NCBI RefSeq assembly: GCF_034675845.1
Contig: NZ_JAUCCU010000001.1
Location: forward strand, 1,922,001 to 1,986,000
Length of the DNA: 64,000 bases
From: Castellaniella sp.
GTDB taxonomy: Bacteria > Pseudomonadota > Gammaproteobacteria > Burkholderiales > Burkholderiaceae_B
Direction of reading: 5' to 3'
Made by a program: the position numbers and the translations under genes. This document shows, one piece after another, positions 43,490 to 51,495 of this stretch. Numbering within the stretch: position 1 is the first letter of the stretch; each line of letters opens with the position of its first letter. The notes beneath the pieces are model-generated. The model saw only the letters and a program-made list of their open reading frames with translations, did no database searches and was not told the origin of the DNA.

Positions 43490-44107
43490 ATGCGTCATCA
43501 AGGTCAAATTACTACATGGAAGGATGACAGAGGGTTTGGCTTCATCGCACCCAGCGGTGGTGGGGAACAAGTCTTCGTACATATCAACTCATTTTCCAAC
43601 CGACTGCGTCGGCCGGAGATAGACGAGTTCGTTACCTACGAACTCGGTGCTGATGCTAAAGGTCGCTCTCAAGCGAAAGCGGTTGCGTTTATTGGTGAGC
43701 GGGCCACGATGTCCAAAGCATCGGGACGCAGTGACCTTCTTGCTGTACTTGCTGTGTGTTTTTTGATTTTGATTGCTGGTGCTGCTCTTGTAGGCTGGAT
43801 TCCCAACGCTGTGCTCGCGCTTTATATCGTTGCAAGTATTGTTGCCTTCCTCTCCTACGCCAGGGATAAATCTGCTGCCTTACGGCATCAATGGCGAACC
43901 CGAGAAAGGACATTGCACTTATTTGCCCTTCTTGGTGGCTGGCCTGGCGCCTTGATCGCGCAGAGGCTACTTCGGCATAAGTCGTCCAAGGTTTCCTTTC
44001 AAGTCATTTTTTGGGCGACTGTCGTGCTTAATTGTGGAGCGCTTGGCTGGTTGTTGTCGCCCTTGGGTGCTGAGATCTTGAATGAGCTCTTTGCTATCCA
44101 ATTGTGA
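43490..44107 (+). CDS. Cold-shock-domain / DUF1294 membrane protein
   Basis: 205 residues. Residues 1-65 form a cold-shock domain (GQITTWKDDRGFGFIAPSGGGEQVFVHI has the RNP1 and RNP2 motifs). Two hydrophobic segments follow (about 85-120), then DUF1294 with SYARDKSAALRHQWRTRER and LHLFALLGGWPGALIAQRLLRHKSSK. This fusion is known in proteobacteria; the function is unknown. It lies between a transposase remnant and a HigA remnant. Confidence 0.88.
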   Translation: MRHQGQITTWKDDRGFGFIAPSGGGEQVFVHINSFSNRLRRPEIDEFVTYELGADAKGRSQAKAVAFIGERATMSKASGRSDLLAVLAVCFLILIAGAALVGWIPNAVLALYIVASIVAFLSYARDKSAALRHQWRTRERTLHLFALLGGWPGALIAQRLLRHKSSKVSFQVIFWATVVLNCGALGWLLSPLGAEILNELFAIQL

Positions 44108-44198
44108 TTCTACAGAATGGCCAAAAAGCCTTCTTAGTTGGCCTTGGGCTTCTTGCAGCATAAGAGCATGGTATCCAACACCGTGGCTGCTGCGCAGC

Positions 44199-44230
44199 CG
44201 GGCGTGTGCTGGATGTGACGGCTGCGCAGC
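44199..44230 (+). pseudogene. 3' end fragment of a higA antitoxin gene
   Basis: The stretch from GGGCGTGTGCTGGATGTGAC to GCTGCGCAGC matches the last codons (GRVLDVTAAQ) of the HigA genes at 48834 and 53633. No other part of a toxin-antitoxin gene is seen. Confidence 0.5.
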
Positions 44231-44234
44231 GTCG

Positions 44235-44990
44235 TCAGTGCAGCGTCTCCGGGCCGAGGCCGAGGCCGCCGCTGGGATGGGGGTCATCCGCGCTGTACTC
44301 GTCGATGTGCAGGCTGGGCGCACCCTGCGCGTTTTCCCAGAGGCGCAGGGGCACGCAGGTTTGCAGCCGGACAATGGCCTGGTGGATCAGCGCGGCGTGC
44401 AGGTCGTGACCAACGCCCGAGGCGATATCCAGGGTCACGTCGCCCTGCAGTTCCGCCAGGCGAGCATGGACTTGGCGTGCCTGATCCATCGGCGCAATGC
44501 GGTCCTCCGCGCCGTGCAGCAGATGTAGTGTTGCCGTTCGCGGCGCATCGCTGGGCAGCGTGGCAAAGCGCGTGGAAAACAGGATCGCCCGGCCCGCCAG
44601 GTCCGACGTCGCACACACGGCTTCCAGTGCCACGGCGGCGCCTTCCGAAAAACCGACCAGCGCCGTCTGCTCGCCGTCCAGGCCGTGCTGGCTCTGCCAG
44701 GCGGCGATGTCGGCAGCTATCGCGGTGGCGGCGGCCGAGATCAAGCCCACATAAGCGTCCGCATCCGGGGCCGCCTCGGCAATCCAGCGGCGTGTGTCGC
44801 CGTCGCCGAAAGGCCCGTAGGGCTGGATGATCACGGCCTGCGGAAAGCCTGAACGGATGGCTGCAACCAGGTCCAGCATCTGGCCGGGCTCGGCGGATTC
44901 GCCATGCAGCAGGATGAACAACTGGGTCGGCGAGCCGTCGGCAGGCAGGATGAGCAGCGGATCTGGCCTTGCATCAGGGGGATTGGACAT
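44235..44990 (-). CDS. Alpha/beta-hydrolase carboxylesterase (YpfH-like)
   Basis: 251 residues from ATG 44990, with GGAG 6 bases upstream. It is a phospholipase/carboxylesterase-family hydrolase: nucleophile GFSEGAA, Asp in GAEDRIAP and His in GVGHDLHAAL, in the right order. The N-terminal LFILLHGESAEPGQM forms the oxyanion region. The substrate is unknown. The long C-terminal tail is Gly-rich. The upstream side holds repeat B. Confidence 0.82.
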   Translation of the reverse strand: MSNPPDARPDPLLILPADGSPTQLFILLHGESAEPGQMLDLVAAIRSGFPQAVIIQPYGPFGDGDTRRWIAEAAPDADAYVGLISAAATAIAADIAAWQSQHGLDGEQTALVGFSEGAAVALEAVCATSDLAGRAILFSTRFATLPSDAPRTATLHLLHGAEDRIAPMDQARQVHARLAELQGDVTLDIASGVGHDLHAALIHQAIVRLQTCVPLRLWENAQGAPSLHIDEYSADDPHPSGGLGLGPETLH

Positions 44991-45057
44991 GGAAGACTCC
45001 GGGGCACAGACAGGATTCATGGTATCACCAGCGTTTCACCCCAGTCGCCCCCTCCAG

Positions 45058-45174
45058 ACGACATTAAGCCCAACCGAAAACGATTGGGCTTAATGTACTT
45101 GGTGGTGCAGTCGGTCCCTGAATCACAACGCGTTCTCCATGCGGGATAGGCATGATTTGAATGGACGGGTAAAG
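45058..45174. repeat. 117-bp repeat, copy B, with palindromic hairpin and the toxin-antitoxin-associated element
   Basis: Nearly the same as 48378-48494 (offset 3320). It begins with a hairpin (ACATTAAGCCCAA pairs with TTGGGCTTAATGT, 45061-45096), goes on to a conserved ATGTACTTGGTGGTG and AATCACAACGC, and ends in the TTCTCCATGC ... GGCAT element and GGGTAAAG. A HigB gene of a different family follows here than at copy C. Confidence 0.75.
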
Positions 45175-45232
45175 ATTGCTTGCAAGGCATCTGTAGATTG
45201 CATTGATCCCAAGACGGGACTATCATCCTCTT

Positions 45233-45535
45233 ATGAGAGTGATTGCCGTCACCACCCTGCGAAAATTCTGGGAAAGCCATCCAAGTGCAGAGCAAGCACT
45301 CAAGGCGTGGTTTGACGAAGCTATCCAGGCCAAGTGGATGCAGCCAGCTGATGCCAAGGCTCAATATCGTAGTGCCAGTGTGCTCAAAAACCGGCGCGTC
45401 GTCTTCAATATCAAAGGAAACGACTATCGGCTGATCGTTGCCATTGCCTACAAATTAGGCATCGTCTACATCAAGTTCATCGGCACCCACGCTCAATATG
45501 ACAAGGTCGATGCTGAAACCGTAGAAATGGAGTGA
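45233..45535 (+). CDS. higB: HigB-family mRNA interferase toxin (HigB_toxin type)
   Basis: 100 residues from ATG 45233. MRVIAVTTLRKFWESHPSAE, KNRRVVFNIKGNDYRLIVAI and YIKFIGTHAQYDKVDA are typical of the HigB-2/HigB_toxin RelE-like group, which cuts mRNA on the ribosome. It is followed after 3 bases by its antitoxin, the reverse of the classical antitoxin-first order. No clear ribosome site is seen. Confidence 0.9.
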   Translation: MRVIAVTTLRKFWESHPSAEQALKAWFDEAIQAKWMQPADAKAQYRSASVLKNRRVVFNIKGNDYRLIVAIAYKLGIVYIKFIGTHAQYDKVDAETVEME

Positions 45536-45538
45536 ACC

Positions 45539-45913
45539 ATGGAAATCCGTCCTATTCGTACTGATGCAGATTACAAGGCTGCGTTGAAGGTCATTTCCCG
45601 CCTGATGGAACACGACCCAGACATCGGCACTTCGGATGGAGACCGTCTGGATGTTTTGACGACGCTCGTGCAGGCGTATGAAGCCAAGAACTTCCCAATT
45701 GATCTTCCTGATCCAGTCGAGGCGATCAAGTTTCGTATGGAGCAGGGGGGGCTTACCCCCAAAGACCTGGAGCCCATGATAGGCCAGCGCAATCGTGTTT
45801 ATGAGATCCTCAATCACAAACGATCCTTGACCCTGCCGATGATCTGGCGACTGCATAAGGGCCTTGGAATACCGGCAGAGAACTTGATCCAGCCAGTTGC
45901 TTTGCGCGGATGA
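45539..45913 (+). CDS. higA: HigA-type antitoxin with C-terminal helix-turn-helix
   Basis: 124 residues. The N-terminal IRTDADYKAALKVISRLMEH is typical of antitoxins that pair with HigB_toxin proteins; the C-terminal HTH reads LTPKDLEPMIGQRNRVYEIL. It would bind the toxin and the operon's own promoter. It is not related in sequence to the HigA proteins at 48834, 53155 and 53633. Confidence 0.9.
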   Translation: MEIRPIRTDADYKAALKVISRLMEHDPDIGTSDGDRLDVLTTLVQAYEAKNFPIDLPDPVEAIKFRMEQGGLTPKDLEPMIGQRNRVYEILNHKRSLTLPMIWRLHKGLGIPAENLIQPVALRG

Positions 45914-46198
45914 ATTTCGGATGCACAATCCACCTCACCCGGGCAGCCTGAGTTCCGGACGATCTCGAGACCAGCAACAAGGACAAAGAGGAGGAGGGAT
46001 CCGTAACGCGAATTCGTCCCATGGTAGTTCGCAGTATCGGTAAATATGGAGTGGCAGAGAGTTTCTGCAGCGCCACCCAACGGTAGTCCTCTCATCCTGC
46101 TTATTGTGCAAATCAAGGTATCAAGGCATGGATAGAGAGTAAATCACCCACATCCTGGCATGACACTGAGGGAAGGCGTAAGCAGTGCATCTTCCCCA
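45914..46198. other. Intergenic remnant region with a higA 5' fragment
   Basis: From 45918 the sequence carries CGGATGCACAATCCACCTCA and CCCGGGCAGCCTG, the first codons (RMHNPPHPGSL) of the second HigA family. It breaks off at 45951. Nothing else recognisable follows up to 46198. Confidence 0.5.
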
Positions 46199-46279
46199 TT
46201 ATTCCCAGGCGGCGAGATTCATGACTAAATCTTGGTCATGAGTATTCCACGGCAACAGCGCCTCGATTTCGTCCTCTGT
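46199..46279 (-). pseudogene. Remnant resembling the C-terminus of an IS66-type transposase
   Basis: The minus frame gives EDEIEALLPWNTHDQDLV and ends in a stop; IEALLPWN near the end is characteristic of IS66 TnpC. Only about 26 codons are left. Confidence 0.4.
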
Positions 46280-46359
46280 TTATAAGCCTCCGATGAACGC
46301 ATCTTGGCTTGTATGACACTGTGGTGGCGCAAGAATTGTGATGCTTGGCAGTGCGCTGT

Positions 46360-46638
46360 TCAGTAATGGTAACGCCCCTGCAGAAACTCGATTCGATCAA
46401 CTTTTACCAGATAGACACAGCGATGCTCTTGTGTGATCCGTCGCGACCAGACATCTGAGCCGAGATACTTCAGCGGTTCGGGATTGCCGATGCCCTTGAA
46501 TGGGTCGTCCACGACTGCTTTGACCAGCCCCAGCAATCGCTTGGCAGTACGCCGTTCAGTTTCGACCCAATAGCTTAAGTCTTCCAGGAATTCAGGTTGA
46601 AAGACTGCAATGCGCTTGGCTTCAGTCTTGGAGGCCAT
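46360..46638 (-). CDS. yoeB: YoeB/Txe-family toxin
   Basis: 92 residues. The RelE-like fold of YoeB is clear: FLEDLSYWVETERRTAKRLL, FKGIGNPEPLKYL, WSRRITQEHRCVYLV and the end FLQGRYHY, with the catalytic Glu/Arg/His set and terminal His-Tyr. YoeB cuts mRNA in the ribosomal A site. It starts inside the 3' end of yefM (17-base overlap), which couples the pair. Confidence 0.92.
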   Translation of the reverse strand: MASKTEAKRIAVFQPEFLEDLSYWVETERRTAKRLLGLVKAVVDDPFKGIGNPEPLKYLGSDVWSRRITQEHRCVYLVKVDRIEFLQGRYHY

Positions 46639-46903
46639 AGCGCTTCTCGAGGGTGTCGGTAGTCGTGGGCGCGAGATCGCCGGTTCGGGCGCGCGCCAGG
46701 GCTGCGAGCAAGCGTTCTGCGTTTTTTGGCGAGCGTAACAGATGTGCAGTCTCTAGCAGACTTTGCAGCTCGTCGGCAGCGATCATGGCGACTGCATCGC
46801 CCGAGCGGCGGCGCACCACGACGACTTCTCGGTCATTCACTGCACGGTCCATTAATGTTTTGAGCTGCTCGCGTGCCTGGCTGTAAGTGGTTTCAATGGT
46901 CAT
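46622..46903 (-). CDS. yefM: YefM/Phd-family antitoxin
   Basis: 93 residues from ATG 46903, with AAAGGAG 8 bases upstream. MTIETTYSQAREQLKTLMDR and EVVVVRRRSGDAVAMIAADE are the Phd/YefM DNA-binding part; the C-terminal half binds YoeB. A longer frame from 46945 has no ribosome site. The promoter region carries two TGTACA sites. Confidence 0.9.
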   Translation of the reverse strand: MTIETTYSQAREQLKTLMDRAVNDREVVVVRRRSGDAVAMIAADELQSLLETAHLLRSPKNAERLLAALARARTGDLAPTTTDTLEKRYGLQD

Positions 46904-46919
46904 GACGGACTCCTTTAGC

Positions 46920-46938
46920 TGTACAGTATTATTGTACA
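46920..46938. promoter_or_regulatory. Double TGTACA operator of yefM-yoeB
   Basis: Two copies of the self-complementary hexamer TGTACA (46920-46925 and 46933-46938) lie 13 bases apart, 17 bases before yefM. The E. coli YefM-YoeB complex binds paired TGTACA cores about one helical turn apart, so this is a strong match. Confidence 0.75.
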
Positions 46939-46982
46939 AATTCATTGTATGCTGACGGATACATTACGCGCAACTTGCATGA

Positions 46983-47210
46983 TCAAACCGGTAGGGGATT
47001 CATGAGGCGGGCTACTTTGACGTGGGCTGTCTCCAGGCGGATCGCCAGCTTGAAGCTGATTGCAGCCTTGCCGTTAAGCACTCGTGAGAGGGAATGGCGA
47101 GATACGCCCAGTTTTTCAGCGGCTTCACTGACGGTGAGGTGTAACGGTACGATGACGTCTGCCTTTAGAGTCATGCCGGGATGCTGTAGATCGAAGCCTG
47201 GCAGGTTCAT
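46983..47210 (-). pseudogene. Truncated HigA-family antitoxin gene
   Basis: From ATG 47210 the frame reads MNLPGFDLQHPGMTLKADVI, then LHLTVSEAAEKLGVSRHSLS and RVLNGKAAISFKLAIRLE, a HigA helix-turn-helix domain. The C-terminal 20-25 residues of the family are replaced by an unrelated tail ending LMNPLPV. No toxin gene lies upstream of it. Confidence 0.6.
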
Positions 47211-47652
47211 CTCTGCGTGGGTCAGCGCATCCCGGTGGCTGACCTTGCCAGCGCCCTGCGGTTTTACCTCCCATGGGAGATGATCTCGGCAGCTGTTTGG
47301 CCGTGTGCGGCGTAGGCTCGACCTGGTAGGTTTTCCCGTCGGTGGCAGTGGTTGCAAATTCCGCAACCACTGAATCATGGTCTTTTTCATTCGGGTTGAG
47401 GCTGTTGCGGTAGTCAGCCACGATATTTTGCGGCTAGGTGTTTTCGGACTTCCACAACAGACAGCGCCTGCTCGGGGGCATTCGTGCAATTCCTCAGAAA
47501 GGGTTCGCTGCATTGTGGAGTCAGCCATAGTATGGTCAGGCTATCAAGTCATCGATGTCAATTACAAGTGGCAGTATCTTTCCCTGACGTGAGATGCGTG
47601 TTGCCATAGACGGCGTTGCGCATCCCTATAATTCAATACTGAGGGGATCAAT
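47211..47652. other. Gap without a convincing gene
   Basis: Several short overlapping frames exist on the minus strand (one reads DSVVAEFATTATDGKTYQVE), none with a good start or family match. The stretch is probably decayed DNA between toxin-antitoxin remnants. No RNA gene was seen. Confidence 0.4.
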
Positions 47653-48207
47653 ATGGTGAAGATGATGATTGGGGCCGTGGCCCTTGCGGCGCTTGCTGGT
47701 TGCTCGACTTATTCGGTCAGTAGGTATGCCATTTCTGCAGATAATGTCGTGGCGTTGCGGTCATTGCAGGGGCAGACGGTAGGCGTTGGCGAGTTCACAT
47801 CATCACCGAAGAATGAGAAGACAGGGGCGGATCTTGCCGAGATCATGTGCAGAGGTGTCGGTCCGATCAAGACGTCGGATGGGGAGTCGTTTGCGAGCTA
47901 CATCAAGAAGGCGATGGTCGACGAGATGAAGATGGCTGAAATCTACGCGCCCGACGCAGCCACTGCAATTTCAGGCAACCTTGATGCCGTTGATTTTTCA
48001 TCGACAGGGGGGCACTGGGACATGCGGCTGACGCTGAAGTCGAGCAATGGCAGATCAATGAGCCTGACAGAGTCTTACCCCTATACGACAAGTTATTACG
48101 GAGAGACAGCCTGCAATCAGACGGCCCAGGCGCTTATGCCTGCCGTACAGGACTTGGTTGGTAAGGCGGTGAGCTCAGCTGAGTTCAAGACTTTGGTAGT
48201 CCAGTGA
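47653..48207 (+). CDS. Hypothetical lipoprotein
   Basis: 184 residues. The signal peptide ends in the lipobox LAGC (MVKMMIGAVALAALAGCS), so the mature protein starts with a lipidated Cys. The body has GVGEFTSSPKNEKTGADLAE and SGNLDAVDFSSTGGHWDMRL, and resembles small envelope lipoproteins with a beta domain, but no family is recognised. GAGGGGATCAAT precedes the start. It lies free among toxin-antitoxin genes with no partner. Confidence 0.75.
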   Translation: MVKMMIGAVALAALAGCSTYSVSRYAISADNVVALRSLQGQTVGVGEFTSSPKNEKTGADLAEIMCRGVGPIKTSDGESFASYIKKAMVDEMKMAEIYAPDAATAISGNLDAVDFSSTGGHWDMRLTLKSSNGRSMSLTESYPYTTSYYGETACNQTAQALMPAVQDLVGKAVSSAEFKTLVVQ

Positions 48208-48377
48208 GGTGGTTTGGCGCTAGGGGCTGAAAATCCGGGGCTGTGGTTGGAGTTGCGTACCGTTTCCATAGTGGTTTCCCTCTCCAACTGGGCGGCTTGG
48301 AGCCCGCATAAATGCTGGCTATCACCCCTTGTTGTGCCAAGAGCTCAACCCTCAAACCCCCGCCAACACTGGCGCAC

Positions 48378-48494
48378 ACGACAAAAAGCCCAACCGAAAA
48401 CGATTGGGCTTGATGTACTTGGTGGTGGAGTAGGGGCCTGAATCACAACGCATTCTCCATGCGAAATAGGTATGGTTAGAACTGCCGGGTAAAG
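48378..48494. repeat. 117-bp repeat, copy C, with terminator-like hairpin
   Basis: Colinear with 45058-45174. The hairpin (AAGCCCAA at 48386-48393 with TTGGGCTT at 48404-48411) has a T-tract on the minus strand and could end minus-strand transcripts. The last part is the toxin-antitoxin-associated element (TTCTCCATGC, GGTATGG). Confidence 0.75.
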
Positions 48495-48515
48495 GACAGG
48501 ACCGATATTGCGTCG

Positions 48516-48534
48516 TGTATCTATACAAGATACA
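48516..48534. promoter_or_regulatory. Palindromic operator-like site of the higBA module at 48.5 kb
   Basis: TGTATC-TATACAA-GATACA has two perfect inverted half-sites 7 bases before the toxin start. It is a plausible binding site for the HigA protein of this module. Confidence 0.6.
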
Positions 48535-48541
48535 ATGCCGT

Positions 48542-48823
48542 ATGATCAAAAGCTTTCGACACAAAGGCGTTGAGCTGTTCTTCGAGACAGGGTCGAAGGC
48601 GAAGATTCAGGCCGCTCATGCTTCTCGCTTGCAGCGTCAGCTGATGGCGTTGAACCGCGCTACCAGGCCAGAGGACATGGATGTGCCAGGCTGGCGGCTG
48701 CATCCGCTGAAGGGTCTGGAGCTACGGGGGCACTGGTCGGTCTGGGTCAATGGCAACTGGCGCCTGACCTTTGCCTTTGATGGGCAGGACGCCATTTTGG
48801 TCGACTATCAGGATTATCACTAG
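48542..48823 (+). CDS. higB: HigB/RelE-type toxin (HigB-1 family)
   Basis: 93 residues from ATG 48542. MIKSFRHKGVELFFETGSK, GWRLHPLKGLELRGHWSVWV and NGNWRLTFAF identify the HigB-1 (RelE-like) family; it cuts mRNA in ribosomes. It is followed after 10 bases by its antitoxin. It is a paralogue of the toxin at 52877 and nearly identical in its C-terminal half to the fragment at 53464-53623. Confidence 0.92.
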   Translation: MIKSFRHKGVELFFETGSKAKIQAAHASRLQRQLMALNRATRPEDMDVPGWRLHPLKGLELRGHWSVWVNGNWRLTFAFDGQDAILVDYQDYH

Positions 48824-48833
48824 GAGCGCATGC

Positions 48834-49133
48834 ATGCGGATGCACAACCCACCTCACCCAGGCAGCCTGCTGAAAGAAGACGTGCTGCCAGCGTTGGATC
48901 TCACCGTGACCGAAGCTGCCACGCAGTTGGGCGTGTCGCGTGTACAGTTTTCCCGGTTCATCAACGGGCGGTCTGGCGTGACGCCAGAGCTTGCTTTGCG
49001 TCTGGCCAAGTGGATACCCGCCCCGACAGCCATCATGTGGTTGCAGATGCAGGCTGACTATGACTTGTGGCAGGCCGAACACTCTGGGCGTGTGCTGGAT
49101 GTGACGGCGGCGCAGCATCATGCGCAGGCATAG
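48834..49133 (+). CDS. higA: HigA-type antitoxin (XRE family)
   Basis: 99 residues from ATG 48834, with AGGAG 8 bases upstream. HNPPHPGSLLKEDVLPALDL starts the family pattern; the HTH is TVTEAATQLGVSRVQFSRFI. It neutralises the HigB encoded upstream and represses the operon. It is almost the same as the HigA at 53633. Confidence 0.92.
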   Translation: MRMHNPPHPGSLLKEDVLPALDLTVTEAATQLGVSRVQFSRFINGRSGVTPELALRLAKWIPAPTAIMWLQMQADYDLWQAEHSGRVLDVTAAQHHAQA

Positions 49134-49158
49134 CTAGATGTGAGGCCGGGCAATCGGC

Positions 49159-49764
49159 TCATTTCTTTCTGCGCTCGATTTTTCCTGTTCCTAGTCCCTC
49201 TGCATTCAATCGGCTGACGACCGGCTGCCCAGTGCTTTTCTCCAACTGCAGGCGGGCTGCCTTGGCGGTTTGTGCGCCTTCGGCGGCCACCGTAGCGCTC
49301 TCGGCCAGGCCCTGGGGGTTGCGCACCAATGAGATATCCGTGGCAGCCACTTCGGCCAGCATGTTCAGCACCAATTCGGTGTTGGTCATGTTGTCACGCA
49401 GGTTTTCTTTTTTCAGCCCTTTGTGCTGCTTGTATTCACGGGTGCTCAGGTCGCTCCAGACGCGGCTCATCAGGTCCGTCAGTGCCGCATATTCTTGCCC
49501 TTGCTGCACACCTGCCTTGTCCTATTCATCGGTCAGGCGTTGCTTGCCGTCGGCTGCTTGCATCTTCAAACCGTGACAGCCTGTCACGGTTTGATTGCCT
49601 TCTGCTTTCAGGCGCTGCTTGAGCTTGCGCCAGTAGGCAGTTGCATCTACGCTTTCCGTGAGGACGGCAACAATATCCACCACCGAGAACCACCACTTCT
49701 CGTGGTCTGTATCCCATTCGGCCCGGACCTGGTGGGTGTCAAAGAGTTTGATTTTGTCCGTCAT
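49159..49764 (-). pseudogene. Bro-N / DinD-like antirepressor-type gene, broken by an amber codon and an internal deletion
   Basis: From ATG 49764: TDKIKLFDTHQVRAEWDTDH and EKWWFSVVDIVAVLTES form the Bro-N domain. After LKMQAADGKQRLTDE an amber codon (TAG, about 49521-49523) is followed in frame by DKAGVQQGQEYAALTDLMSR and the normal C-terminal part. Full-length relatives have Trp at that place and about 80 more residues between the two halves, so both a TGG to TAG change and a deletion are likely. A sister copy lies at 53937-54214. Confidence 0.65.
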
Positions 49765-50133
49765 GGGCGTGCATCCCCGATTGAACCCGTCAGGATTTCC
49801 GACAACTTGGCTTGCGGATTGCTCTGATGTCGATGGCCCGCCTTCTCCGATAGGGGCCCCGTCACCTTGCCCGCACCCGTATGATGCCCAATCATATCGT
49901 CCATCCGCGCGTGTTCTCCTTTCACCGCATCCCAGCACCAGCATCTTGCCACTGGCCAGTCGCACCAGGTAGTCCGGGACGTATTTGCGCTTGCTGTCAT
50001 GTCACAGATAGTAGATCTGGAATCCCAAGTGAGCGTTCTTGGCGTAGGCTGCTGTGACGTCCTCGCGGACTTCCTGCCGTTTGTCTGTCATCTCGTTGGG
50101 CAGGGTAATGCTGAATTGCTGGGTTGAACGCAT
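49765..50133 (-). pseudogene. Chimeric remnant: short antitoxin-like start joined to the end of a restriction-enzyme subunit
   Basis: From ATG 50133 the frame reads MRSTQQFSITLPNEMTDKRQ, as in ribbon-helix-helix antitoxins, then YAKNAHLGFQIYYL, a stop (TGA), and in frame HDSKRKYVPDYLVRLASGKM. The last part equals the C-terminal segment of type III-like restriction subunits (AHLGFEIYYLHDG ... KYVPDFLVRLANG). After this it drifts out of frame. Confidence 0.5.
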
Positions 50134-50272
50134 GGCTGATTTTCCCTGTCAATGGATGTGGGATTAAATCCTATAGTGAAAGGCTCATGATGACCAGTGC
50201 TTGTGAGCTATCGGGTGCTATTCTCATGACGCTGTTGACGCTGCGTTGATGTGATATTACGGGAGGGTACTC

Positions 50273-51196
50273 ATGGCAAAGGGAAAAACGCAGGAGTCCG
50301 ATCTTTCCTCCGTGGATCTTTTTGATCAAATTGATGCGCTGACGGTAGAGGATTATGCTGCAGCACTCGATGAGATTTTGCCAAAAATAACTCGAAGTCA
50401 ACTGGCCATGCTGGTTGGTCATGCATCGGCGGCTCTCCAAGTGATGACCATGGCCCAGATCGCCGCTTTGGGCGGTTACGATTCCTACGGAACAGCAAAC
50501 CTACAGTATGGTCGCCTTGGTCGCTTGTTTGCCATATATTTCGGAATTAATGGTTTGCCAAATCAGGTGCAGGCCCTTGCTTACGGCATCGGTACAGGGA
50601 AGGTGGGGCAGTTTCAATGGGGTGTGTTGCCTCAGCTTTTTGGTGCATTAGTGCAGCGTGGCCTAGTCAGACCGCACTGCGGAGATCTCGAGTTACTTGC
50701 TGATCTCGGCGTCGAGGTAGAGCACGATGCTGACGTGGTGGACTACCAGTATGTTGGCGCAGCCCTTGAGCTCGCTGATGACCCTTCGGTACAGAGCATG
50801 TCGGAAACCGAGCGTAGGACGCTAGTCAACGCACGTATCGGTCAGGGTGCTTATCGACGCAAGCTGCTGCAACTGTGGGACGGAAAATGTGCAGTGACTG
50901 GGTGTGATATTCGAGCTGTCCTTGTTGCATCTCATGCAAAGCCGTGGGCGCTATCCCATCATGGGGAGCGGCTTGATGAGTACAACGGTCTTCTGCTTTC
51001 TGCTGTATTTGATCAGCTCTTTGATGCAGGGTTGATTTCGTTTTCTGACAGTGGGGAAGTCCTATTTGCTCCATCAGTATCGGAGGCATCGCTTGCGCTG
51101 CTTGGCGTAGGTCGTGGGTGTCGTCTGCGAATGGTGGCAGAACGGCATAAGCCATATCTTCGTGCGCACCGAAAGTTTTATGGGTTTCCTGGATAA
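50273..51196 (+). CDS. HNH-endonuclease-domain protein (HNH_2 type)
   Basis: 307 residues. The C-terminal 110 residues form an HNH_2 domain: GAYRRKLLQLWDGKCAVTGC, LVASHAKPWALSHHGERLDE and NGLLLSAVFDQLFDAGLISF, with the His and Asn of the nuclease site and a Cys pair. The N-terminal 180 residues are unassigned but helical. HNH_2 domains of this kind occur in restriction or defence proteins. It sits alone among toxin-antitoxin genes; the ribosome site is GGGAGGGTACTC before the start. Confidence 0.75.
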   Translation: MAKGKTQESDLSSVDLFDQIDALTVEDYAAALDEILPKITRSQLAMLVGHASAALQVMTMAQIAALGGYDSYGTANLQYGRLGRLFAIYFGINGLPNQVQALAYGIGTGKVGQFQWGVLPQLFGALVQRGLVRPHCGDLELLADLGVEVEHDADVVDYQYVGAALELADDPSVQSMSETERRTLVNARIGQGAYRRKLLQLWDGKCAVTGCDIRAVLVASHAKPWALSHHGERLDEYNGLLLSAVFDQLFDAGLISFSDSGEVLFAPSVSEASLALLGVGRGCRLRMVAERHKPYLRAHRKFYGFPG

Positions 51197-51436
51197 TCTG
51201 ACCTTCGTTGGAAGGCTACTTGCAGTTTTCAAGGAATATCTTCAGTAGATCCCAGATGCTGGACGTAGTGCGCGAATATGCATAGCTATAGGCTGCTCGG
51301 TTGAGGTCGGTCACCCATCCCCTGTCGCGTGGGGCCTTTGGGTCCAACCCGGCAGGCTTGCTGGCCAAGTAACTATTTTTACTTTTATGAGGTAGAGCCC
51401 AATTTCGCTTGATGGCTGGCCGGTGATCATGCCCAC
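51197..51436. other. Left flank of the IS3 element, no gene assigned
   Basis: On the minus strand a frame of about 73 codons (ending LNRAAYSYAYSRTTSSIWDL LKIF) is open from 51216 to the IS border. It has no recognised family, and after removal of the IS it does not continue into coding sequence. Confidence 0.35.
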
Positions 51437-51495
51437 TAAAGTGGACCCCGGAATCGAGACAGCGGTTTAAGCTGTAATCCGAGGAGGAAAGCAGC

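Noticed and set aside
45058..45174. attC recombination site of a chromosomal integron (GCCCAAC resembles the RYYYAAC core)
   Set aside because: The matching GTTRRRY end is missing at a proper distance, the hairpin is only about 26-36 bases, and no integron integrase is seen.
48378..48494. Partial tRNA gene 3' end (CCACCA followed by a terminator on the minus strand, as in tRNA-Phe)
   Set aside because: The stretch before CCA has no pairing T-stem or acceptor stem in either copy, so a tRNA cannot be supported.
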